64,000 nt of DNA, from assembly GCA_030141605.1 (NCBI GenBank), contig JAQGDQ010000078.1, positions 494,001 through 558,000 of the forward strand. Reading direction: 5' to 3'. This document shows, in pieces, positions 11,001 through 26,000 of this stretch. The first letter of the stretch is position 1, and each line of letters starts with the position of its first letter. The notes beneath the pieces are model-generated. The model was not told the origin of the DNA, made no database searches, and saw only the letters and a program-made list of their open reading frames with translations. The position numbers were made by a program, and so were the translations under genes. The stretch comes from Tubiluchus corallicola. Taxonomy: Eukaryota > Priapulida > Priapulimorpha > Priapulimorphida > Tubiluchidae.

Positions 11001-14000
11001 TTACTAACAGCAGACATTTAAATTTTAGCAATAAGTACAGGAAGTACAGCAAATAAGAAACTGTGACTTACATTAAAAAAATTACTATGCTTGCGATCCT
11101 GAAATAATCCCGGTGAAGACATGTGATCTAGCTGAGACCAAGATAAAGAGGGTTCAGGACCCAGCAAAATATCACGACTATACTGCAAATTCTAAGCAAA
11201 AAAAAATTTCACTTACAATAATTACAATAAAAAGTGTCATAATAATATTACTAATGACATTATCGCTGTACAGACAAGACATTTTTGCTGAATAACAATT
11301 ATAGAATTAGCTGTATCCATGAATTAACACTAGGTTAACTCATCATAAGTGAGGATGCATAGCTTTTCCCCACAATTTACCTAATTATGCAATAGTTTTT
11401 CTTGAGCAACCTTTTTGTCAGAAAATTAAACAAAACCAACTACATCTCCACTTTAGAATTCTGTAATGATAAAAACTAAAAAAAAAAACAGGTTTCACAA
11501 ATAAAAGCTAATTTCACGATCTTAACAGAACATTAATTCAACTTTATTATAATACATAGAACATTTATTCTTTTTGATGTGTAAGTGCAACTTGTAAGTC
11601 CAAGTAAGAAAGAATATTGGTTTCATAATTCTTGATTAATTTATTTGACAGAAAAAAGTCAATGCTGTTATTAACCAATGTGCCAGGAAGTTGATTTACA
11701 CACAAAAGTAACTACAATTCCACGAACCTTAACATAAGGTGAATGTAAGTACGTATGCGACAACCAATACAATGATTTATAATGATGTGGAAAACGGCTT
11801 AAACAAGTCTGTAGTGCAGAAATACATTGTTTGATGAGATGAATACAACGGTTGATGTCTGCCTTCTGCGATTTATCAGTTGTGCATTCAATCACATCTA
11901 AAAATAATTAAAATTGGATGATTTTTTACCCTCGAAATTATAAGATGGAAGTTTCAGAAAACAATTAACTTTTTTGGTAGCAAGATGACTTCCGTGATAA
12001 AATAGTATTAGCAAATTCACTTTATACGAAGAATTTTGCTTTCTAAGGTTTTATCAGCACATATATATTGAAATGAAGAACAATAGTGAGATGTTTCATC
12101 GGTGTTTGATCGCCTTCTCTTTCTTAGTTAGACTCAGATTTTCATAGAATATATCTAAGTATATTTTACTGAAAATGCAAGTTTGTATTTTGTTTTCTAA
12201 ACTTTTATGTTGTTACTATACTGCTTGTATTAACATAAACATCGAAATCAAGTGCCAATAGTAAGATAATTGCGGCTGTATTTGACGGCTTATTCATTTT
12301 TATATTAGACCAAGATTTTCACAGAATATGTCCAAAGATAATCTAGATAAAATGCAAGTTACAAGCATTTTCCAACAGGGATTACATCTATCATTGTGGC
12401 TAAAATCAATCTGTTGGGCATACTAACAGTAATTCGACAAATACCACAAGGCCACAAACAAACAAAAATTTACAAATGTCTGATGTGTCCGCAAACATGA
12501 ATACAAAGACAAAGCCTACCTGCCGATACTTTAACAATCATTTCTTCTACCAGACTGACTATACAATCAGGAACAGGAGAATTCTCATCTGACATGTTAA
12601 TATTAGCTGCTGTATCAGTCGATGACTGCTTAACCAGTGCTGAATTTTCAAAATCTTTCACCTGGTCTTCTTTCAATACAGCAGGGCACGAATTAACATG
12701 CGTGCTTTTTACGAAATTTCGTTCCTGGCACGGAAAAGACGTTTCACAAATATCGCGCATTGAATGACTGTCACTCTGCTTTGTTAATTGTTTGCCACAG
12801 CAAACACGTTCTAGCAAATCTTCGGTGATGACAACAATATCGGTAACATGGTCAACAGCATCAACAATTAGACTGGTACAATCATCTTCATTTACTGTTT
12901 CTTTTTCTGACTCCACTGAGGATGACGTTCTGAAAAAAATGCTCATCATCACAACTTATAAAGAACAAAATCGGAATACGAATTTGCTATCTTTTTGTAA
13001 TCATCATGTTATTTATTTGATGTGAAAACACATTTCATATTATTATTAGGTAATATTCTTATGCAGTATCTGCTTAATATTTGCCCATAGTGGTATTTCA
13101 TCCAAAGAACTTAATACTTAGTGAAACAACTACAGTTCTCAATTAATTTAGTTTGTTTACATTAAATTAGATTAGTTTGTTTTAGATGGTAAATGGAAAT
13201 AAAACAAATACTAAATAAATAAGATTTTGAAAAATGAGCACATTAGTAAAAAGGATTTGAAAAAAACGTCTGAAACTTCTACCTTTCCTTATTTAGTTTG
13301 ATAACATGTCAGAATTCAATATTCATTAACCCAGCATAATTCAATTTGGATGTTGTGTGAGGACTGGAACCTAACTCAATATCAAAGTTTCGCCTCTAAG
13401 GGGAGATGATGAACATAAGAAGTGTCTTATGTTTCGGATGTAAATACAACCTCCTACTCTGAGGCAAACTGTCAGAATCTGTATAGGAAGTAAATATGAC
13501 GAGCGACTATGGAACCCAGTTATCACTGCCTAGCCTTGAGGCTGACTTTAACTAATGCTACCAAGCACAATGCAATAACTCTCAACCATCTGAATTGAAC
13601 AGCAACCTATGGCACATTTGTATGAAATGAGGATCGCAAAGATAGTGCAAGTTATTATTAATGACAAATGTCATCCTGGTAATAAATTTTTTGAAATGCT
13701 CCTCTCTGGTCATAGATACAGTTCACATAATTCTAAAACCACAAAAACATTTAATTCTTTCAATGCTGTTGCAGTTCACACTATCAGCAGTAAATTTCAG
13801 TAAATTTACATTATTATCTATATCAAAGTACATACTTTATTAGCACTTATGCAACGACTGATTGAATTTATTTGTGTTAATTCTCTTTTGTTGTAAACCC
13901 ATATAAATCTTATTGTATTATAATATAACAACAACAAATTGCCTACTTACTATATACCTCAAAATAAACCCCATAAAAAATTATAGTTCTATGACAAGTT

Positions 14001-17000
14001 TACACTTTTCAAAAGATTTCAAATACAGCAATAATGTCCTACGAATTATGAATATGTAATTATGATTATACTCTAAGACTTGAAGTCAATTTTTTTGTTA
14101 ATATGAATATTGGTAAGCTAGCATAAACCCACAGTTATTAATTACATACATAATTAATTGCATTAAAAAGAAAAGTAAGAGAAAACAGAAACTAAATCTA
14201 AATTTAAATGAAAGCCAGCTAAGATATAAGTTCAACTTTGCACTTATAATTTCTACTAGGTCTAAATGCAATATGAATACTGCAATAGAATAAGAAGCAA
14301 TCATAATCATAAGGATAATCTACTAGTTATAGCACTGGGCTTATGTTGCACAATTCAACTTTATGAAGTGATTGGGATGGCTTCAACTCTGCATCTAGCA
14401 TTTTACATAATGCAAGCAATGTTCAAGATCTCAAGACAGCAGAGGCCTTACACATTATGAAGCACTGTCCAATTCTAATTCGCACTCTATCTATTTCTGT
14501 GTTTTGAAATTTGTTTGACTAGTGTTCCTCAGAATCTGTAGTGGTTCTGGTGGGTTTAGTCTCTGTGTCACGTACACATTGATATGCTGCTGGCTTCCAT
14601 TATTGCAGTTCCTACTTACTGTAAATTGTGCAAAATGTAGAAGTTGTGTTTTATTCTTATAGTGCTTACTGCTGTGGTTCTTCATGATGTAGACTTGGAT
14701 TAATTGTTTACCTGTTGTGTTTTTTTTTGGTTCTCATGTGTTGGGTAAAAAAAATTGTACATTTGTCTACAATTTCTTCCATCACGACCTAGTTTATTTT
14801 GAAATGTTAAATTCTGATCTACTGTTTTGTAGTTTCAGTTTGTGCTTTTGTACCGTAAATGTATTACTTATTCTTCTTTTTGGTTTAATTTATAGTTTGA
14901 TGATGGCATCAGTAGTCGAAACGATCATCGCTCAGTAAACATGGTGATTCCTAGAAGCTGTCTCCTTCGTGTTTTGTACCGATAATTTCATACAGATACA
15001 CTCTATTATTGACAACAAACCTTTTAGATGTCTCATCTCCCCATTCTGCCTCTTTCCAAACATCAACAGTTTCTTTAAAATTCGCAAAAGGTCCTTCGGC
15101 GACCCGAGTGAGATACGATTGCAATAAATCATAGTTAACATTGTCAGGCTGACGATGCAGATATTTCAATACTGAGACATGAAGTCTGTAATACACCTGT
15201 TTAAAAAAATGTGTAAGTCTTATAGTATAACTGTGCCATAGTGTAATAGTAAATACTGTCACTATGAATGACTGCTGTTCAGAATTTTTAGAATTTAGAA
15301 TTTAATGCTAGATTTACCATGAGCATAAAAGCTTACAATTATAATTTACACAGAAAGCATTAAATTAACACAATATTTGACACAGAAAATATTAATATAT
15401 AATTTTTATTGAGACTACTGTTATGCCTGTGGACAGCACCAGGAAGATGGTGCTGCCCATAGTTCACTAACCATTACGTAAATTATATACATATTGCTGC
15501 ACCCGTGAAATTAAATGAACACTAATAATAATTCACATTAAAATAATATTAAATAAAAAATTCATAATAACAAAATTAAATATGATAAATAATAACAATA
15601 ACAGTAACGATAACAATAAAAATAACAATAACAATAATAATAATAATAACACCAATAACAATTACAGAAAACTGAATAGTAAAAATCAAAATACACTCAT
15701 ACCTTGGTTTGCAGGACAATCGCTTTTACGGATATCGGAAGAATCGAACAAAATTTGGACCATTAAAAACTCCCGCGTACTACAGACACAGTCCGTTGTT
15801 TCGCAAGCTGATCTCTAGTTTGCGAGTTGTCACTTTGTTTACATCATTACATCAATGTAACTATGTGTATATCTCTATATGTAAAAATATAGAGTTAATT
15901 ATGCGTAGTTGTTTGATTCAATTTTTATATACAGTTTTTATATACTCTTGCATAGGAGCGGCCCATACTAGACGTTTTTGAGACAATTAGGTGAGTCTAA
16001 TACTAGGCACCTACTATATTAGCTTAGTGTCGGTAAATACGGACAATAGCCAAATTCCACATTTTTATAAGGCAAACCGAGATATGAGTGTACCAATATT
16101 TAGTGCAGTAACTGGAGACAATAAATGTTTTAACTATTCCTACCTCGAGTGATTCCACAGCTAAATACGTGGGATTATAATATGGTAGTTTCTTTGGATA
16201 CGTTGCTCCACTCTCATGTAAACATTCAGCTGCCTACAATTATAGCAAAAACTCACTTTACAGACATGACGCACACATTCATTACGTACCGAAAGTGTAT
16301 AATAGTCAGCTGTAATTAAAAATTGTTCATTGAAGTATGACAAACTTGCAAGTAGAAGAAAAACAATTAAAGTAAGACAGGATGACTTTTTATATCCAAC
16401 CCATTTTTAAGAACAGTAAATGTATACATTTTAACACCAATAATACTGCAAAAGTGTTTCTGATAATTAAATAATGAATTAAAATCTTAATTAGTGGCAG
16501 GTGAGCCCAACTAGTGATGACATCACAAATGAAGATAATTTTCAACAGCACAAACATTTTATGAGGGTGTTGCACATGTTTGCAAAAGTGAAGATTGAAG
16601 TACGGTGTTACAGTAAGAACCTCAGCGTGTTGTACTAAGACTCGGCAAGTTCTAAGATGAAAACTCAAATTTCATGCTATGTGAGAAAAGAAGACCTCTG
16701 AATTGAGGGGCACAGCATCTGTATTTTGGGCAATGCAGGTGCTAGTGCCCATCTAATTAACAAATGGTGAAATGCACAAAAGAGCGAAAAACTAGTTGCA
16801 CGAATGCGAAATTGCGTTTGTGTGGTAATAATTCTTTCACGCAAGTTATTCTTAAAAAAATAGAATGTTTACTTTCAACATTTTAAAGAGTAGATTGGGT
16901 CCAGTTTTCCTTTAAAGAATAAAAAGCAATGATATCTACAGCATCATGATGGCAGTTTAGCTTATTAACATGTAAATGCCGTCAAGCACTAACCTGTGAA

Positions 17001-20000
17001 TAGTTCCCTAAGAAGACAGATGGCTGAGTTTTCCGTTTTTCAGCAATTTTCCCCAGCATGTAGTATGGCAGCCATCTTTCTTCGGAAAAATTACATTGCG
17101 CAGCCGCATTGTAGCAAGTCTCAGCTCGATTCAACATGGTTTCCCAGCGCTTGTGCAAAGATTCTTCAGATTCTTTTGCAAAAGATCCCCAATGACTCTA
17201 TAACAGAATTATCACAGATCCACATTTAATAAGATGAAAATCAGCACAACAAGGAAATATTTTTAATGACAAGAATAGGTCAATTTATTAAAAAACTCAC
17301 AATAAAGAAAAAAGAATAGAAGATACTTTAGCCACCAATAAGTAATTTTAAAGACAAGTCAATTGATTTACAATAAATGATAGATTTTCTCCTTATAATA
17401 CTCCACTTTTTTATCACATCACTTTTTTGGTTAAATTTCAACAGTCTCCAACATAGTTTACTCAACAAATAATAAACTTTTGAACTAAACTTTTGTTTTG
17501 CACCAACTATTGTATTCGCATAGCATGCCACAAGCAGTTTTACCTTCTAATCTTTTCAGCTTAACCTACCACATACAGTTTCCCTACATTTTCCTACATA
17601 CAGTCAAGGGCTTTCACCAATAACTTTGATTACCTCAGTGCTCTTGTGATATTTTGTGAATTTTGTTATTATAATACTGTGACTAGTGTTTTTGTCATGT
17701 GATTTTTGTTTATTCTGGACTCTGTGATTGTATTCTTTTGTTTGTGGTATCTTCTGCGGCTTTCAGTAAATGGGTTTTTATTACAAACGGTGGTCATTTG
17801 TGTTTTTTCTTTTTTAAACGAAGATAGCCCACAGTAGAGGAGTGAAACATTTTGTCTTGACATTTTTATTGCGAAATTTATTATTAATAGAAAACACTAA
17901 TGATTACAACAAGCAAAGTATGGATAATAAATGAATGAGGATGTGAATGAACGAATAAAGTAATGAATGAATGAATGAATGAATGAATGAATGAATGAAT
18001 GAATGAATGAACGAACGAACGAATGAATGAACAGATGAACGAACGAGCAGATACAAACTATTGAAATGACAAACTGACAGTACACAATGATTAACTGAAT
18101 GAAAGACCGAATGCATGAATAATGAACGATGAAATGCAATAAGAAACTGGTAAATGAGCAACTTAACAAACAGAGAAATAAAAAACATTTTTCTCAACAA
18201 ACTTTATGTTTTTAAATTTGTCCCAGTAGTTAGCAAAATTCGTAATGAAAGGTTCATTCTGAAAATACGTAGTATTCCAGGATTTTCCCACACAGAAAAC
18301 AGAATCTGACAACCATCCTATTATTAACAACTAAAAATTCTGGGAAAAGAAACACATCAAAGTTTAGGAAATGTGTGCCGAACTTTATTTCTCGCACTAA
18401 AAATCTTTACTGACAGTCGTATACTTCTAGTGATGGCACACGTTTTGGCCTTTCCTAAAAGGCGGCCGTAAATCACTTAAACATAAACTGTTTATGACGT
18501 TCATTCTCAGCTGTCGTTTCCATGCGGAACCCCGAACTTGGCTTCTTGCAAATGACGGAAACCTCCGTTAAAACACAACGAGTGACGACAGACGTGCGCA
18601 AATTTGTAAACAATTGTCGAGAATTAGTGAAGCTCTGCTAATGCAGTAATGTTAATTCCAAGTATTAGCAGAAACAATTTAAATATAGCTGACTGCGGCC
18701 GTTCTTTACACATGATAAATGGGTGTTGAAGGATAAGGATGTGCTAGTGAAATCTACCAAGGTGAAAATTAAACACGTTTTTCTTACATTATCTAAAATC
18801 ATGGAGCGGGTAATCAAAAGTACTATCTTATGTGTACTCTACATTTCAACTATCGTGAGTGGTGACAAATTCACAAAATCGGATTGTCCAAATTTAGCGT
18901 GTCCAAAGTTGGACTACTGCAACTGCGAGAGAGACAATTCAGGCTGTCCAGAGGTCACTTGCTACGATCTTAACCTGGAGAGTCTAGCAACAGTGAGCAA
19001 TGCTATAAACGGGTCACTTTACTCGCTACAAATCTGGACATACAAGGATTCTCGTCTTCCTACAAAGTTGCTTGATGGTAAAAGTGTATTTATTCTAGGC
19101 ATAAACTATGCAACACGTTTAGGCGAACTGAGCCAGGATACATTCGGTGACGTAGATACAGAGATGCTCTATCTACATTCGAATAAAAATCTAAAAACTA
19201 TTCATCCGCGAGCGCTTTTACCAATGAAAAACCTCCGCTCTATTTCCATAACTGAAAACAGAGTATTGACTCATGCTGATTTGGATTTGACTAGCATGCC
19301 AGATCTTGTGGCAGTTGAGTTAATGGGAAACAACATTTCACACATAAAAGAACCAAAGTTTCACCAAACAGTATCACCAAATGATGTAACTTTATATTTG
19401 TCAGGTAACTAGTTTTTATCTTTGCTAGTTTTTTATTTTATTTAGTTTAACAGTATTTAATTTGTTGCTTAAATAATAATAATTTCTGATTGTCATACAC
19501 GCTAATCAGAAGTCAAATAATTACAGCTTGCTCTCAATGAAACTGCTAGAACGTTTGAGAAGTCGTAAAAACGAAAAAAATTCCTATCGTACTAAAAATC
19601 AACAAATTCTTAATAAGTATAACATTAATATATAATAACATACAACGTTTTTTATTTCAGCAAATGGTTGTGGGCTGTAAAATTATAATTAAAAAAACCC
19701 ATATCATTTAATATTATCTTATTTCTTGAAATTGTTTATTCGTCCATAATCTAATTTTTAATTTACTTCATACATACCACCATTTTAATTAATTTTCTGC
19801 ATCTGTTTGTTGAAAAATTTATATGGAATATAAAACTTGCACTTTCTTAAATAATTCAAACAAGGTAAATAGATAGATCGGTTTTCGTTCACTGCTTAGC
19901 GCCTTGGTTCTGCCTATGACAGCATGTGGTTACATATGTAGAGCATTTATTATCCCAATGGCTTCGCAAAGCGGAATATGAGCCTAATAACCCAAATGTT

Positions 20001-23000
20001 AACAGCTGAACACTTAATTATGCCATTAAAATGCAGTTTCTACATTGCTTAACAGAAAAGAGTATTTGTAATGGTTTATCTAGTGTTAATTAGTAACTAT
20101 CTCACAAATATAACGTAAATGCAGTAAGAATACTTTCACTGCAACAAGCACTGTCATGTTTATTTCAGTAAAAATATCTTCTTAAGTAGCTGTTCACCTG
20201 GTTTTTTATTTTTAATTCAATTTGGCACTCAGTGACAATGCCTAATCAATGTGGTTGTTTGTGACAAGACCAGAACCCAACTCACTATTAAGCTGACTCT
20301 AAGCTAAGACACTCAACCGGCAGACATTTACACATATTTGTATAATAATATGTGAATAATTCCTCCCCAGGAAGAAAACAGCAAGAGTCAGAGTGATTAA
20401 AGAAGTCATCCAGTGTCAGTGTCGAACTCAGCAACCAACCACATCCGCTCTTTTAATAACCATAAAAATGCAATTCTTACCTTCAGTTGCAAATAATTTA
20501 CCGAGATGCTTGACTATTCCCATGCCTTTAAGCAGATAATTCACTGATGTTATTGTGGTATTAACAAAAACTGGAAATCTACCGATTAAAAAATCAGGAT
20601 TCGGAAACTGATGAAATTCAAGTTCTATAAAAAGATTCAAAAATTACAGTAATGCCGAACGTAATGCATTTTTCCCTGTTTTAATTTGAAACTAAGTAAG
20701 AAACTTTTAGTGTTCAATGATATTTATGTCATGATTTGACAAATTATAGAAGTCAGCTGTTCACTTAAGGAACTAGCGTAGTACTTTTCTTCCTTAATCT
20801 AGCCAGCATATTTCACTATGGTTAAGCAATGCTGGGCACTGATACTAAAATAAGTGGATGGATGACGATTACCTAATAAACCTAATAGGCAAATCTTCAA
20901 CAGCGCCTTTGGCTATTTGTGCACATCTGAACTTAACCGCCTCACTTAGAGGACCATCCTTGATAAAAAGTTGGGTTCCAATCTAACACAACAATGCACT
21001 GTTAACAGTAAGCCTGGCACTGAATGCCGAGTTCCAGTCTACAATGCACCATATTATTCAAAGAACTATGGTCAGGGTCGGATTACCCTATAGGTTAGCA
21101 TAGGCTGCAGCCTAAGGACACTCAAGTTTTGATAACATTTGATAAAGGATCTGTTTTTTTCACCACCATGTGTCAAAATAGGTGTCAATATGGTTAACAA
21201 TAAATAGTAAAATAATGGCATGTCTTAAAAAAATATTTTTTACTGACAAGCAAAAGATAGCTATTCTAGTTAATTTAAAAAAATTGCAATAAGTTCACTG
21301 CAAGCTATGTCAATGTCGCTAATATATAACAAATATTATCACGAGTAAAAAATATTCAAGACGGGTGCATGCAAATTAGAGGATGGCTCCGTCTGCCCCA
21401 TAATTTCATTACCCTAGGGGTCCCAAAAGGTCATAATCAGGCCCTGACTATGGCAAAAGCTTTTTATTTACAAATGCTTACAATGATAAAAATTTATACT
21501 TTAAATACATTATGGCATTACTTTGAAACAGACAAAAATGTCCAGAATTACTGACACCAAAATTTTAGTTGCATAATATTTTTAACAACACGATAATTTC
21601 TTAAGAACAAAATCCTTAAGCTTATGCATAAAATTTCTATGTAAACAAGGTTTTCATTAATAGAACATAGACTTGTTTTAACAGATGCTACAGCATGTGT
21701 GCAAGTAGACATCACCAGACATTTGGATAATGTTTCGTCTCATATGTTAACACTTTCAGCCTAATAAACGTGCTAAGAAATTTTTTTCCAAGAGAAAATT
21801 AGTGAAGACTAAGCTAACCATCCAATCAACAAATCAACCAAACAGCCAACCAAACCAACCAACATATCATCTAACAATTGAATAAACAAACTTCTAGTTA
21901 GTCAGACAGCAAGTAATAAATAAATAAATGAATAATCAGTGTGGTCAGACAACAGTCCATCACTCACTCAGTCAGTCAATCAACCTGTAAATTAGCTAAC
22001 TAACCAACCTCCAATCTGCCAACCCAACTGCCAATCGAACAACCAATAAAGCATCAACTAAACTAATCAAACAACCAATTATAATTAGCCTAATCAATCA
22101 ATAAGTAATGAATATATTTCAGGGAATCCTCTAGTTTGCGACTGCAAGTTAAAATGGATTAAGAAGAAAGAGTGGGAAGACTCAACGTACGGAGCGTGCT
22201 TTGTACCAGAGACAAACCGTTACAAATTCATCTACCAGGTCCAGGAAGAAGATTTCATCTGTTTACAACGTGAAAATACGAAGAATAACGAAGATAATGG
22301 AACAGGTTGTGTTGCAAATACAAAGGCCATGACAATTTTTGTAACAATGTTATGCTTAGGGTTATTATCATATTAGAAAAATTGTATTTATATGAATTTT
22401 AATAGTGTGTAAGATAAGTGGTTTTGTAAAATTTTGTTATACTTCTGTTTTTTATACTATTTGTTATTAAGGAAGCATGTAGATGGTGTATAGCTTTGTA
22501 TTATAAAAATTTGAAACTTTTGTAAACTTTATTTAAAGATTAGTTTAACAAGTTATGAACGTACAATGATTTTTTTACATGCTACTGTATTTCGCACATA
22601 GTGTATTTCGCACATAGTAGAAGTTGCTATACATATCAAAAAGTTATAGAATCAATGTATTTCCACAAAAATGACGGTGGAAAAAATAAAATACAATAGG
22701 CACCGTAATAGACCCAATTAACTGAACTGAATCTATTAACAGACAGATGTAGTATTACTAGTACACGAGTATAAGTCATCAGCTTAGTATGCACTGCAAA
22801 GGCTTTTACTGAATTTTAGAAACGAAGTAACCTAAATTCTTATGTACTTATTTAAAAATATTAATTCATAAAGTAAATTAATAAAAAAATAGAAAAGAAA
22901 AAAATCTTTCTTTTCTGAATCACTCAAGTCCATTTACAAAAATTTGGGTTACAAAGAGTCACATAATGATAAAAACCTGGAAAATTTGTTGTTGCATGAT

Positions 23001-26000
23001 GCACAAATTCTCGTAAAATACTTAGTGCTTGAACTACAGTTGGTGGTGAGTCACGTGAAGCAGTTCTGAACCACATGTTGTGCAGTGCATTGAGTCTAAT
23101 AAACGGAACCTACTGTAAATGAAGCGACATTGTGCTCACTCACCATCTGTGATTGACAGGATATGTAATGTTGCAGTTGATAGGCAATAGATCCATTTTC
23201 TATCCACAATGCACAGTTAGTGGGATCTATACTCAAAGCTTGTTCAAAGCAACGTAGAGCCGCAGAAGCTTGATTAGGTACAGTGGCATCGTGTGCTAAA
23301 TCTGCCTGTAAAATATAAACTTCAGAGTGGATTAAGAATTAAGGACACAATTTTTATTACAATCAAGCCAATGAATAAATGATATTTGCAGGAAACAAAC
23401 TATGATTATTACAATTATTACTAACACATTATTGCACTAAATATACAATAGCACAGAACATAGAAGTAACTTTACCAAGTAAAAACAGTAAAAATACATA
23501 CAACCTTTAACGGTGCATACATTAAAATGCAAATTCACATTGAAATGACAAGATTTTGGTTAATTAAAAACTGATAAAAACAAACAATCTTTCAGTTTTT
23601 TGCTAAAACTTAATAAAGAGTCACGCCTATGAATACCATCTGCAAAACTTATACACCTAAAAATAGCTCGTTCAGAAGTACACAATTATCATAATAACAA
23701 GCTCATGCTATCCGATACAAATACTGCTTAACGTACAATAGGCTAATTGAGGTAACTTGATTTTGCACATGTTATAAATTATCAAAACAACAATCACGTT
23801 ATTTATAAAACAAAGCATCCAAGAAATTAAGATGTGAAGCCATCAGTGCTTACACAATAGTTTTAACTGTGTCAAAAAACAAATATTTTTCCTAATAAAA
23901 AACAGATTATAGGTCGCTACTTTTCATCTATCTTTTACATGCTTTAGCTAGTAAATAAAAATTTAAAAAAAAAGGGTAATCAAAATCAAGTTTCTAGTGT
24001 TGAACTTACGGATTCCAACGTTTCTTCAAGTAGAAAGCTGCGAGAGAGGGCAGCACCGGCCCAGGAATCCAGCCTACGAGGATTTATACAAATATCGTGC
24101 ATGTAATACTTCATTGCTTTTCTGAAACAAGAAATGACCGCTTACCTTTGTATTTTCATTTTTAAAAGTATTATCTAGCAGTACAAATACCATCTTTTGC
24201 ACATAATGCGTTACACCACAAGAAATTTACTCACTGAAGAATAGAAATTGAGATTCATTTACAAAAACAATTGGAGAAGAGGCTTCATTCATTTTTGGTA
24301 CTCTGCAAATCCATCCAAGAACAGCAAATATTTGAAGTAAGATTTTGCTAAACAGACATATCTATCTTGTGCAAATAAAACATAAATGAAAGAAACATTT
24401 AGTACAGTCAAACCCCATTATAACCCCCATTACAACGCTAACCTCGCCATAATGCCAACTTTTGCCCCGTCCTGATTTCTGCAATATATTAAGTATGGGG
24501 AATACCGCCAACCTCACCTACCACCATCTGCCAATGCATCTGCTGTGCCAAAAGTCTATTTTACATAATAAATTTAGTTTGTTATAACGCCAGCCAAGAT
24601 AAAGTAATAGTACTGCTGTTGAAAAACAGCCATTGTGTTGTAAAAACAGTGACCTCTGAACAGAAAAACAATTATGGTGTTTAAATTAAGGTTTAGGTCT
24701 TGTTGCAAGTGACTGTATGAAAGTGAATGCTGAGGTTCTGAACAAAGAACATTCATTTTAAGAGTGCAATAGTTGCATAGCTAAGCTTCAGTACTGAACT
24801 GATTTGAATTTAATGGCTGTAAAACCTCAAGGTCAAGTTATATGCAGGAGCTATGTATAGTCTTAATTGTCTAGTAAAGTTACCAAGAGAGCAGCGTGGG
24901 CGTGTCGTGTGGCTGCATATTTCTCTTATCAGCAGTAGGTTAATTAACCAGTATTTCACAAAATTACTTCTCCATGTTGTGTTAGGTCAAAGTTTTACAT
25001 TGTACCACCGTAGAACTACACCTGCTATGTTATACAGCAAAAATATACAGCATATAACACATGTATTCTCGAAGGTATAATAACATTATACTACTTATCA
25101 CATATTAGAATTAACTAGGAAGCAAAATACAGGCTACACAGCAGAATAGCTTTGACATTTAATAAACCTAGTCTTACCGCCAACCCAGCTATACCGCGAT
25201 ATTTAGTGGTGTCCCAGACCTGGTGTTATAAAGAGATTTGACTGTATATATATATATATGCTAAGCACCACTGATTTTTGCTCCAGGAACACAACTGCAT
25301 GCTTTTACATTACTGCATCACATTTTGCTAGAATGCATTAGCATCTTAAGCTACAACTTATTGTAGTTTTCATTAAATATCAGCTGCGTACATTCTATAT
25401 ATATACTATTCTCATATTATCTTTCATACTAGAACTGTACTTGTGCGTTATTCGTATTTCTGTTAATTGCTTGCAATAAAAATCTCACCTCGCTTCTTTG
25501 TTTTTGAAATAGAAATCTGCAAGAAGATAGTAGATATCCTTCAAGGGTGTCCCACTAAAATGAGAAGAAAAGTACGTGATTTCAACAGTTGAAAATGATA
25601 TTTAGTAATATGCACAACTTCCAAACAAAGCAACATATTTCATTATTCAGTGCACATTGTTTTATGCATCTTTTGATGTATTCAAATAAATGCTTTCATA
25701 ACAGCATATTTGATGCATCTGTATTAATGCAACAGACTTTGAGTATCATTCATAGTAAATATCTTGTTTGTTTCTGCTAGAAAAAATTATTTGTAAAAAT
25801 GCAGACAAATGCCGAAACAAAGGCCTTTATTTATTTTAAACATAATTTTATTAAGCGGTTCGTACTAGAAAGTTTTAACAACTTATGTGCGAGGGAGCAC
25901 TTAGTAAATTTAACTGTTAGTTGTAGTAGTACCTCAGTCAACATCAAGAATATGTACAAAGTTACTATAATTACTTGACGTGAGTAGATATAAAAAGGAA

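Larger units (their letters stand above)
19405..22122. other. Intron of the nested LRR gene
   Basis: A 2.7-kb intron with a hAT-like element (21073-21446), a CCAA-rich stretch (about 21815-22105) and, on the minus strand, a splice-flanked 144-nt open segment (20481-20624). Nothing else was recognised. Confidence 0.6.

Noticed and set aside
17928-18020. Possible CRISPR-like or satellite array
   Set aside because: It is an ordinary tetranucleotide microsatellite in a eukaryotic intron.
17897-18200. Phe/Ile/His/Ser-rich minus-strand frames
   Set aside because: Product of the GAAT tetranucleotide repeat; no splice or domain support.
24853-25080. A 75-codon frame inside the pogo-like element
   Set aside because: No DDE or DNA-binding motif; probably chance within a non-autonomous element.
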